64,000 bases of DNA from Clostridia bacterium (lineage in GTDB: Bacteria; Bacillota_A; Clostridia; Christensenellales; Borkfalkiaceae). Shown in pieces: positions 17,815 through 25,218 of this stretch. Position 1 is the first letter of the stretch, and each line of letters begins with the position of its first letter. The notes beneath the pieces were generated by a model that saw only the letters and a list, made by a program, of their open reading frames with translations, was not told where the DNA came from and made no database searches. The DNA lies in the NCBI GenBank assembly GCA_017462825.1, contig JAFTQI010000007.1:55342-119341 (forward strand), in the 5' to 3' direction. Both the position numbers and the translations under genes were made by a program.

Positions 17815-17843
17815 TTTACCAAAACGAAAAAATCGTGTATAAT
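17815..17843 (+). promoter_or_regulatory. Sigma-A promoter of the M20 dipeptidase
   Basis: TTTACC, 17-bp spacer, perfect TATAAT, divergent from the radC promoter about 50 bp away. Confidence 0.65.
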
Positions 17844-17901
17844 AAATAACGTAACCCCTCGCGATTTGGGGCTGCGGAAATTGATAAGGAACGTGGTAAA
17901 T

Positions 17902-19368
17902 ATGGAAAAATATTTCAACGATATCGTAAGCTCGACTGTGGAAATCCTGAAATTTGATTCTTCTCTTAAAGAAGCGGAAGAAAACTGTCCTTTCGGGAAA
18001 GAAACGGCGGACTGTTTGCAGTATTTTCTTAATCTTGCGGACAGTATGGGTTTTGAAACGCGCAACTACGACAATTACGTTGGCGAAGTGATATTCGGTA
18101 AAGGCAAGGACTTCGCGATACTCGCGCACTTGGACGTCGTACCCGCTGGCAGCGGGTGGAAATATCCCCCTTTTGGCGGCGTAATCAACGACGACCTCTC
18201 CGACGGCGGCGTTGCAGGCACGAAGATTTGGGGGCGCGGCGCGATGGACGATAAAACTCCCGCTATCGTTTGTTTATACGCGTTAAAGGCGCTTAAGGAC
18301 GAGGGCTTTACTCCCGCAAGAAGAATAAAACTCATTGTCGGCTGCAACGAAGAAGCGGGTTGGAAATGTATCGAACATTACAATAAAGTAGCAGTAATGC
18401 CCGAAGAAGGTTTTACGCCCGACGCGGATTTTCCCGTGATTTACGCGGAAAAGGGAATCTTGCACCTTGCGCTTCATTTTTCGATAAACGACGCACCCAT
18501 GTCCGCGTTGAACGCAGGCGAACGGGTGAATATGGTATGCGATAGCGCGAGCGCGGTGCTGTATAGAAAGCCTGCGGCAAAGCTTGTCGATTATCAAACT
18601 CCGGTCGTTGGCGCAAGTCTTTCCTATGATAATACGACGAATATTTTGTCCGCTTACGGAAAATCGGCGCACGGCTCTACACCCGAAAAAGGCATAAATG
18701 CGCTCGAAGCGTTGCTTGCGTTCTTGGCGGAAACGAACGAGGATTGTAAAAAGGCATACGACGTGCTTTTCGCCGACTCACTCGGTTTGAAAACTATGCA
18801 GGACGAAACGGGCTATTTGACGATGTCCCCCGACCTTGCAAAATATGAGAACAATGCGCTGACGGTGACGGCGGATATCCGTTTCCCCGCGACCCATAAA
18901 AAAGAAGAAATTCTTGAGCTTTTGGAAAAGAACGGTATCGCGTACGAAGTGGTGAACTACCAAGCTCCCCTTTACAACAATCCTAAAGGCGAACTGATTC
19001 AAACGTTGATGGGCGTTTACAACGAAGCGACGGGCAAAAATGCCGCGCCTATCGCGATCGGTGGCGGTACGTATGCGCGCGCTTTGAAATGCGGCGTAGC
19101 GTTCGGTCCTGAAATGAAAGACGAAGAAGCAACCATTCACCAAGCGAACGAATACGTGACGTTCGATCGAATCCGTTTGATGAGCGAGATTTATTATAAG
19201 GCGATCAAAGCGGTGTCCACGTCGAAGGAAGAAAGTAAAATCCTTTGCGCTTACCCCAAGGGGGAAGGCTATACAAAGATTGCCCAAATCCATCTTACAA
19301 GCGAAGACGTACCCAAAAAAGAAGGAACAAAGCTCTTGACCTTGAAGCTTAAAATGGAAAAAATCTAA
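17902..19368 (+). CDS. M20 family dipeptidase (PepV/Sapep-like)
   Basis: 488 residues from the ATG at 17902. The open frame extends further upstream, but the promoter lies inside that extension and AAGGA is upstream of this ATG. Metal ligands fit the M20A family: LAHLDVVPAG, GRGAMDDK, CNEEAGW and a late His. The lid domain contains YGKSAHGSTPE. PepV-type enzymes cut dipeptides such as Xaa-Xaa and beta-Ala-His in the cytoplasm, which suits a cell with Opp peptide import. The last 50 residues are a basic C-terminal extension past the usual end. Confidence 0.88.
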   Translation: MEKYFNDIVSSTVEILKFDSSLKEAEENCPFGKETADCLQYFLNLADSMGFETRNYDNYVGEVIFGKGKDFAILAHLDVVPAGSGWKYPPFGGVINDDLSDGGVAGTKIWGRGAMDDKTPAIVCLYALKALKDEGFTPARRIKLIVGCNEEAGWKCIEHYNKVAVMPEEGFTPDADFPVIYAEKGILHLALHFSINDAPMSALNAGERVNMVCDSASAVLYRKPAAKLVDYQTPVVGASLSYDNTTNILSAYGKSAHGSTPEKGINALEALLAFLAETNEDCKKAYDVLFADSLGLKTMQDETGYLTMSPDLAKYENNALTVTADIRFPATHKKEEILELLEKNGIAYEVVNYQAPLYNNPKGELIQTLMGVYNEATGKNAAPIAIGGGTYARALKCGVAFGPEMKDEEATIHQANEYVTFDRIRLMSEIYYKAIKAVSTSKEESKILCAYPKGEGYTKIAQIHLTSEDVPKKEGTKLLTLKLKMEKI

Positions 19369-19383
19369 AAGATTGCAATCAAA

Positions 19384-19414
19384 AACGCCGAAACGTTCCG
19401 CTTCGGCGTTTTTT
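19384..19414. terminator. Bidirectional terminator between dipeptidase and TetR gene
   Basis: Stem AACGCCGAA / TTCGGCGTT, A-rich before and T-rich after, between convergent genes. Confidence 0.85.
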
Positions 19415-19416
19415 AT

Positions 19417-19995
19417 TTATCTTCTCGTGAGCGAGGGCAAGCCGCGCAAAACCATTTCCCCGATTTCTTCGGAAAATTCCGAAAGGGATTTCTTACGGTC
19501 GGAATTGAACCACGCACGATAGGAATAGAAAATCCCCGCCGTTAAAAATTCTGCGGCAAACTCGTACTGCGAGCGGTCAAGCTCGGCGTTCTTCAAAATG
19601 GTATTCCAAATTTTTTCCCGTAAGAAATTGATGATTTTTACGACTAAACGGGAGTTGGAATCTACTTTCATCAAATGATTGCAAAAAACAATGTTCTCAC
19701 TTAAAACTTGGTTAAGCGCTTCAAAAAATTGCAAAGGTTCTTTTAAAACTTCATCCACTTGCGCCATCGCGCCCTCAATTCTTATTACCACTTCGTTTTC
19801 TAAATAATCGAGAATGTCGTAGACTCCCTCGTAATAATTATAAACCGTCTTTCTATCGACGTTTGCCTTTTCCGCTATTTCCTTGACCGTGATCTTCTCT
19901 ATCGGCTTTTCTACCAGCAACGAAACGAACGCTTGATGAATCGCCGTTCTCGTTTTTTGGATTCTTCTATCCACTTTTCTTACCTTTTCTTCCAT
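19417..19995 (-). CDS. TetR/AcrR-family regulator
   Basis: 192 residues. The N-terminal HTH contains ITVKEIAEKANVDRKTVYNY, the classic TetR recognition helix. The C-terminal ligand/dimer domain is divergent and has the FYSYRAWF pattern of the TetR_C_33 type. The start is the ATG after GGAGAG. It has its own strong promoter and a candidate operator just downstream of the -10 box, so autoregulation is likely. It is a single-gene unit and its targets are unknown. Confidence 0.9.
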   Translation of the reverse strand: MEEKVRKVDRRIQKTRTAIHQAFVSLLVEKPIEKITVKEIAEKANVDRKTVYNYYEGVYDILDYLENEVVIRIEGAMAQVDEVLKEPLQFFEALNQVLSENIVFCNHLMKVDSNSRLVVKIINFLREKIWNTILKNAELDRSQYEFAAEFLTAGIFYSYRAWFNSDRKKSLSEFSEEIGEMVLRGLPSLTRR

Positions 19996-20013
19996 ATTTC
20001 AGCTCTCCACATT

Positions 20014-20030
20014 TGTAGAAGTTTTCCACA
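20014..20030. promoter_or_regulatory. Candidate TetR operator
   Basis: TGTAGAAGTTTTCCACA is an imperfect inverted repeat (TGTRGAA arms, 3-bp centre) covering the predicted transcription start region of the TetR gene. A direct repeat ATGTGGA overlaps it. Binding is inferred from position. Confidence 0.45.
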
Positions 20031-20037
20031 TGTTGGG

Positions 20038-20066
20038 ATTATACCACATAAGCGAAAATCATGCAA
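20038..20066 (-). promoter_or_regulatory. Sigma-A promoter of the TetR gene
   Basis: TTGCAT, 17-bp spacer, TATAAT on the minus strand. Confidence 0.8.
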
Positions 20067-20411
20067 GTAAAAAAAAGCGAAAAAAAGAGAAATTTTTGTG
20101 AAAATTGATATGCGGCTCGCGTATCACACGCGAGCCGCATACCTTAGTGAGAGAATATGAAAAAAGTTTAGTATAGTCGTTTTTTACACTTCTTCGTAAA
20201 TTCTCTTGATCCTTTCGTAACGTAAAACCTTTCCCGATTTTTAACGCTACCCCCCTATCCCTTTCGGGGTCTTTGGTAAATTTAATTTTATTCCTATTTC
20301 GTGAAAACTGTATGAAAAATATGTGATAAACTTGTGAAAATGATTAATAAGTGAAGAGAAATTGTGTTTTGGGGCGCATTTTTGTTCTTTTAGGAGAATT
20401 TAAGACGGATA
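20067..20411. other. AT-rich intergenic stretch with a strong hairpin
   Basis: No gene seen on either strand. Positions 20109-20141 form a perfect 14-bp stem (TATGCGGCTCGCGT / ACGCGAGCCGCATA) with a 5-nt loop and no T run. It lies 270 bp past the stop of the flavoprotein operon. A small CCCCGAAAGGG-type hairpin sits near 20260. It may be an operon 3' end, a small RNA, or a protein site. Confidence 0.5.
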
Positions 20412-21986
20412 TTAAGACAAGGCAGCGTTAAAAAACGTGAATATTCCGTCCGCGACGCGTAAGCCGTCGGCGGCAGACGAAGTGATTCCGCCTGCGTACC
20501 CTGCACCCTCGCCGCAAGGGAATATGCCTTTAATGCCTACCGATTGCAAACTTTCGTCCCGCTCGATTCTAACGGGAGAGCTAGTACGGCTTTCCACGCC
20601 CGTCAAAAGAGCGTCCGCACACGCAAAACCGTGCAAACGTCTATCCATATCTAAAAGTGCGCTCTTTAAAGAATTCGTAATTGCCCCGCCGAGCACTTCG
20701 CGCAAATCGGCAAACGCCGTACCCGCCGCATACGTGGGCTTGACTTCACCAAAACCTACGCTGACTTTGTCTTGCAAAAAATCCCCGACAAGCTGCACGG
20801 GCGCGGAATAGTTTTTGCCACCTGCTTGAAACGCCGCGCGTTCCAATTTACGTTGGAATGCGATCCCCGCTAAGGGGTGGTCGCTGCCGAAATCTTGCGC
20901 GCTTACTTGCGCGATCAAGGCACTGTTTGCATTGACATTGTCGCGCGCATAGTTGCTCATACCGTTGGTGACTACGCCGCCAAGCTCGCTTGACGAGGGC
21001 ATAACGTAGCCGCCCGGACACATACAAAAGGTGAATACCGCACGTTCGGACGCATGGGATACCAACTTATAATCGGCGGCAGGGAGCTTCGTATAGTCCT
21101 TGTCGTACTGTGCAAATCCAATTTTCGATTGCAAGTGCTCGATACGTACGCCTACGGCAAAGTCCTTTTGCCGCATCGGTACGCCGCGCGAAAGAAGCAT
21201 TTCAAAAGTATCTCTTGCGCTGTGCCCAATGGCAAGAACCACCGCCGAAACGGGGATTTCTTCCGTTTTTGTGGCTACCGTGTCCGTACTGAACGTTTTT
21301 AAAACCGCTTTTTCGATTTTTCCGTTTTGGATTTTTACGTCCTCTAAACGGGTGTAGAAACGTACTTCCGCGCCCTGCGAAAGCAAGTATTCGCGCATAT
21401 TTTTTACAACTTTTTTGAGGTTGTCGCTTCCGATATGCGGTTTGGAAAGCCACAATATTTCTTCGGGCGCGCCGAAACGGACGAATGTTTTCAACACTTC
21501 GCGATTGAGCGCGCCGTGCGTTTGGGTGTTCAATTTACCGTCCGAAAACGTGCCTGCGCCCCCTTCTCCAAATTGTACGTTGGAATTTACGTCCAAGTTT
21601 TTCGTTTTAAAAAAGGTTTGAATGGCTTTTTCCCGATCTTCAACGGGCGCGCCACGTTCAATCAAGACAGGCTTGATACCGTGCGCGAGTAAGCGCAATG
21701 CGCAAAAAAGCCCTGCCGGTCCGCTCCCTACCACCAAAACGGGCATTTGAGGTTGCTTATAGGACGGGAGGATTTCTATTTTTTCTTCTACCGGCGTTTG
21801 AGGAGTTTTGGAAAACTCGATCGTGTAGACGTAGCGCAAGTTGTTTTTATCCCGCGCGTCCAAGGATTTTTTCTTAATAGCAAAGTACCCGAGTTTTCCG
21901 CCGAGTTTTTTCTCTGCTATGGAAACGAGCTCCTTTTCGCTCGCCGTAATCGGTAATTTTATATCCGAAAAGGTGCGTAAACTCAT
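20412..21986 (-). CDS. FAD-dependent dehydrogenase of the COG2509 type
   Basis: 524 residues. The first 90 residues are the small N-terminal domain of this family. The FAD-binding Rossmann motif VVGSGPAGLFCAL begins near residue 83 and ends in an acidic ERG. FGEGGAGTFSDGKL is the family signature loop, and the C-terminal GEGAGYAGGITSSAADG closes the FAD site. The substrate is not known for the family. Its start overlaps the stop of the next flavoprotein gene as ATGA, so the two are co-translated. Confidence 0.85.
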   Translation of the reverse strand: MSLRTFSDIKLPITASEKELVSIAEKKLGGKLGYFAIKKKSLDARDKNNLRYVYTIEFSKTPQTPVEEKIEILPSYKQPQMPVLVVGSGPAGLFCALRLLAHGIKPVLIERGAPVEDREKAIQTFFKTKNLDVNSNVQFGEGGAGTFSDGKLNTQTHGALNREVLKTFVRFGAPEEILWLSKPHIGSDNLKKVVKNMREYLLSQGAEVRFYTRLEDVKIQNGKIEKAVLKTFSTDTVATKTEEIPVSAVVLAIGHSARDTFEMLLSRGVPMRQKDFAVGVRIEHLQSKIGFAQYDKDYTKLPAADYKLVSHASERAVFTFCMCPGGYVMPSSSELGGVVTNGMSNYARDNVNANSALIAQVSAQDFGSDHPLAGIAFQRKLERAAFQAGGKNYSAPVQLVGDFLQDKVSVGFGEVKPTYAAGTAFADLREVLGGAITNSLKSALLDMDRRLHGFACADALLTGVESRTSSPVRIERDESLQSVGIKGIFPCGEGAGYAGGITSSAADGLRVADGIFTFFNAALS

Positions 21987-23218
21987 ACCTGCCCCCTATC
22001 TTTCAGCATTTCCAACGCGACCACGCGCGCGGACGAGTACGCCCATTGTAAATTAAAACCGCCGCAAGGACCGTCTACGTCTAAGCCCTCCCCCGCAAAA
22101 TATAAGCCTGATACTAGTCGGCTTTCTAAACAATCGGTGACTTCGTTTAAATCGATTCCGCCTTTGGTGACTTGCGCGTAGTCGAATCCAAGCGAGCCCG
22201 TAACCTGCAAGGAAAAGTTCTTGACAAGCCCAGCCGCTTTTTGCAAATCCCCGTTTGCGCGCTTAAAAATCGCTCTGCCCACTTGGTTATTGACCACGCC
22301 GAATAAGAGCTCGGACTTTTCGAGCGCGGGAAACGTCGCTTGTTTATTTGCTAATATTTCTATAATTTCATCTTCCGAGATTTCGGGCAAAAAGTCAATA
22401 GAAACGCTGACTTTTCCGCTCTCGATTTGGTCTGCTACATAGGCGGAAGCGCGGAATACCGCGTCGCCTGAAATACCGTAGTCGGTGAAGATAATATCCC
22501 CTTGAAAAATAGGAGAGGCCGTAGGCGTGTACGCGGTGAGCTTGCCTCCCGCCACTCGGATACCTTTCAAGGACTTGATGTGTACCGTGTCCGTTTTTAA
22601 CTGCACAAGCGACGGGTAAAGCGCCGTAAGGGTATGTCCCAAGCCTTGCGCAAGCTTATACGCTGAACCGTCCGTGCCGAAATTTTTCGCCGCTTTCCCG
22701 CCCGTACAAAGGGCGACTTTGCGCGCGGTGTATTCCTGCGCCCCCGATTGCGTTTCGACGGTGATTTTAAAATCCCCGCTCGATTTTTGCAAGCGGGTGA
22801 CTTTCGCGCCCAAACAAAGCTCTACCCCCTGCTCTGCAAGCGCAAAACGCAGCGCGTCGGTCAATGCGGAAGCTTGACGGCTCGCGGGATATACCCTACC
22901 GCGTTCATCTGCACAAAGAAGGACTCCAAGCTCTAAAAAATATTCGCGCAAGGACTGCGGGTCAAACGCCGAAAGGATTTTTTTAACGAGCGGTTGTTTT
23001 CCCGAAAAAGTGAAATATTCCGTTTGCAACGCTTCGACGTTGGTGATATTTCCCTGCCCGTTTCCCGTCGAGGAAAGCTTTTTCCCTACTCGGTCTAACC
23101 GCTCAAAAACAAGAATGCGTGCGGTTTTGCCCTGACTTTTTAATTGTTTTGCAAGCGCGTTTGCAAGAATTAACCCCGACGCGCCGCCACCGATAACGGC
23201 ATAATCTATTTTCTTCAT
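21983..23218 (-). CDS. HI0933/YhiN-family flavoprotein (BaiN-like)
   Basis: 411 residues. N-terminal FAD motif VIGGGASGLILANALAK, then ERLDRVGKKLSSTGNGQGN, the hallmark of the HI0933 family. The C-terminal GLYFAGEGLDVDGPCGGFN binds FAD. BaiN is a related enzyme reported in bile-acid processing, but this family is broad and the true substrate is open. It is the first gene of a two-gene flavoprotein unit. Confidence 0.85.
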   Translation of the reverse strand: MKKIDYAVIGGGASGLILANALAKQLKSQGKTARILVFERLDRVGKKLSSTGNGQGNITNVEALQTEYFTFSGKQPLVKKILSAFDPQSLREYFLELGVLLCADERGRVYPASRQASALTDALRFALAEQGVELCLGAKVTRLQKSSGDFKITVETQSGAQEYTARKVALCTGGKAAKNFGTDGSAYKLAQGLGHTLTALYPSLVQLKTDTVHIKSLKGIRVAGGKLTAYTPTASPIFQGDIIFTDYGISGDAVFRASAYVADQIESGKVSVSIDFLPEISEDEIIEILANKQATFPALEKSELLFGVVNNQVGRAIFKRANGDLQKAAGLVKNFSLQVTGSLGFDYAQVTKGGIDLNEVTDCLESRLVSGLYFAGEGLDVDGPCGGFNLQWAYSSARVVALEMLKDRGQV

Positions 23219-23294
23219 AGTTTCATTGTACTCTATTTTCGCGCCGTTGTCAATTTTTTGAAAAAAACTCTCGCAAATTTTTCAAATTTTTGCC

Positions 23295-23323
23295 TTGACT
23301 TTTTCATGTTTTTATATTAAAAT
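23295..23323 (+). promoter_or_regulatory. Sigma-A promoter before the double-YegP gene
   Basis: TTGACT, 17-bp spacer, TAAAAT. A second TATAAT lies at 23360-23365, without a clear -35 box. Confidence 0.6.
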
Positions 23324-23392
23324 ATAAAAAACAGTCGAATTTTTATCATAAAAAGAACGTATAATAATTCAAAAACAATAGGAGCAAAGGAT

Positions 23393-24679
23393 ATGGAACT
23401 CATCAAAAAGACCGTAGAATTTTGCAAAGACAATCTTTTAATGACCGCCATCACGGCAGGCGCAGTGCTACTCACCCTGCTCGCGCTGATTATCGCGCTC
23501 ATCTTGAGCGGAAAAGCGAAAAAGGCGAAAAAACGCGCTATGCAAGAAATAAAAGAAACTACTCCGCCCGTTACGGAAACGGCTAACACGGCGACCCCGC
23601 CCGCAACGGAATTAAAGAAAGAGGAAACGGCTGAACCCGTCGAACTCGTTGAATCCGTTAAACCCGCTCCCCAAAAGGAAGAACAACTTACCCCTGTTGC
23701 CGAAGTAAAAGCGGAAGAAACGGTCGCTGTTGCCGAAAAAACGATTGAAAAAAGGACGGAAAACCCCTCCGCGCAAGAAAACAAGCCGAAAGCAAAGCCT
23801 ACGGTGCAAGAATCGAAAGCGAGCGGTAGCGCAAATGCTGTTAAAACAGAAAAAATCGAAAATGCCCCTACCGTGTCCGCAATCAAGAAAGAAAACGCTG
23901 CAAAAGAGAACGTTCGTTATAAAGGGAAATGGGTGATTTGCCGCCTGATTACGGACGAGGACGACGGGGAAGAAACCTATTTCTTTGAGTTGCACGCGTC
24001 CAACGGCGAAGTACTCCTTTCTTCCGAAGAATATACCTCTTACTCGGGCGTGATACGCGGGATAGAAACGCATAAGACGAATATCGCGCGCGATAACTTC
24101 AAAATCACTGTTTCCAAGAAAGGCGATTATATTTTCAAGCTGATGAGCGGGAAGAATTTGCTACTTTGCACGGGCGCGAACTATTCTACGCGTCTCCGCT
24201 GTGAAAGCGCGGTCGCCTCCGTAAAACGGTTTGCGGAAACGGCAGTCTTAGACGAAAGCGTACAAGAACAGTATATTAAAACGCCTAAGGACGATAACTC
24301 GTTGCCCCCGACTTTGGCAGAAGGCTGCGTTGGTAAATGGATCATCGATACGATGCAAGACGATCGCGGGGAAACGATTTATTATTTTGAATTGTTTGCA
24401 AATAACGGAGAAAAATTGCTTTCTTCCGAAGAATATACGACTTACATCGGCGCTGTGAACGGCATTCAAACGCACAAGAAAAATATTGCGAGCGGGAACT
24501 TCCGCATTACCCTCACCAAGCGCGGCGATTATATCTATAAACTTTTGAACGGAAACGGTCAACTCCTTTGCTTGGGCGAGCATTATAAGACGAAACGTTT
24601 ATGTCAAAACGCCGTGGAATCGGTAAAACGCTTTGGATTAAATTCTCCTACTTTAACCGCACAAAGCAATCTTCAATAA
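23393..24679 (+). CDS. Membrane-anchored protein with two YegP/DUF1508 domains
   Basis: 428 residues. Short N terminus, one TM helix (residues about 15-38, MTAITAGAVLLTLLALIIAL), a basic stop, then about 140 residues of Glu/Lys/Pro/Thr-rich linker. Two repeats follow (about 183-285 and 305-415), each with FELxAxNGExLLSSEEYT and G-x-x-GI-x-THK-x-NI, the YegP (DUF1508) pattern. Most YegP proteins are small, soluble and of unknown role. The long linker suggests the domains reach away from the membrane, and topology favours the cytoplasm or wall. Good ribosome site and own terminator. Confidence 0.75.
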   Translation: MELIKKTVEFCKDNLLMTAITAGAVLLTLLALIIALILSGKAKKAKKRAMQEIKETTPPVTETANTATPPATELKKEETAEPVELVESVKPAPQKEEQLTPVAEVKAEETVAVAEKTIEKRTENPSAQENKPKAKPTVQESKASGSANAVKTEKIENAPTVSAIKKENAAKENVRYKGKWVICRLITDEDDGEETYFFELHASNGEVLLSSEEYTSYSGVIRGIETHKTNIARDNFKITVSKKGDYIFKLMSGKNLLLCTGANYSTRLRCESAVASVKRFAETAVLDESVQEQYIKTPKDDNSLPPTLAEGCVGKWIIDTMQDDRGETIYYFELFANNGEKLLSSEEYTTYIGAVNGIQTHKKNIASGNFRITLTKRGDYIYKLLNGNGQLLCLGEHYKTKRLCQNAVESVKRFGLNSPTLTAQSNLQ

Positions 24680-24692
24680 ACTTACGGCACGT

Positions 24693-24731
24693 AAAAACGG
24701 GTTTTCTCAAAAAGAGAAAACCCGTTTTTTT
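24693..24731 (+). terminator. Terminator after the double-YegP gene
   Basis: 16-bp stem (AAAAACGGGTTTTCTC and its complement) with an A5 loop and T run. Confidence 0.9.
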
Positions 24732-24743
24732 GCTGTTTCGCGG

Positions 24744-24971
24744 TTATTCCGCGTCTCTATTTTTCAGCCACAATACGCCGTTCGTGATGAACGGAGAAAG
24801 AATGAGCCAAAGCGCAGAGATCGCGATGAGCGAGTAAACGATTACCGAACCAACCGTACGCGCGCCCGAGAAAATCGAGGACACGAGGTTGAAATTAAAC
24901 AAGCCGAATAAGCCCCAGTTTACCGCGCCGACAATGACCAAAATATAAGCAATAATATTGACAATGCGCAT
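24744..24971 (-). CDS. Small DUF378 membrane protein
   Basis: 75 residues from the ATG at 24971, chosen because AGGAGGG precedes it; an upstream in-frame start at 25022 adds a polar 17-residue tail and is unlikely. Two TM helices are present with the DUF378 signature GAVNWGLFGLFNFNLVS. Function unknown; the family is widespread in Firmicutes. It is monocistronic. Confidence 0.8.
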   Translation of the reverse strand: MRIVNIIAYILVIVGAVNWGLFGLFNFNLVSSIFSGARTVGSVIVYSLIAISALWLILSPFITNGVLWLKNRDAE

Positions 24972-25025
24972 AAATCTTTCCCTCCTAGAAACAGTATGTT
25001 CCCTTGCGGGATTTTTATACACGAG

Positions 25026-25056
25026 AAAAGGAAGTCCAAATTCGGGCTTCCTTTTT
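25026..25056 (-). terminator. Likely terminator of the MarR-ABC exporter operon
   Basis: Stem GGAAG-CCC / GG-CTTCC with a short A/T-rich loop and T-rich flank on the minus strand, about 165 bp after the exporter stop and beyond the repeat element. Confidence 0.55.
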
Positions 25057-25077
25057 CATTTTTGTTAAGATTGACGA

Positions 25078-25214
25078 CGTATTGCGAAGTATATCCGATT
25101 TAAAAAGCGCAGATACGAGCAAGACAAGGAGCGCCGAGCACCCCGACGGGAACGTACTTGGCGTACGTGAGCAAGGGGCGCGGAAGCGCAACGCCGTATT
25201 GCGAAGTATATCCG
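25078..25214. repeat. Structured direct-repeat element, copy 1 (complete)
   Basis: Two exact 20-bp direct repeats (CGTATTGCGAAGTATATCCG at 25078-25097 and 25195-25214) flank about 97 bp. Inside is an apical hairpin ACGTAC-TTGGC-GTACGT (25152-25168) and an outer helix GCGCC / GGCGC. The element begins 5 bp after the stop of the minus-strand exporter gene. Related copies are at 31509 and 43251. Differences between copies keep the helices paired. Confidence 0.7.
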
Positions 25215-25218
25215 CTTT

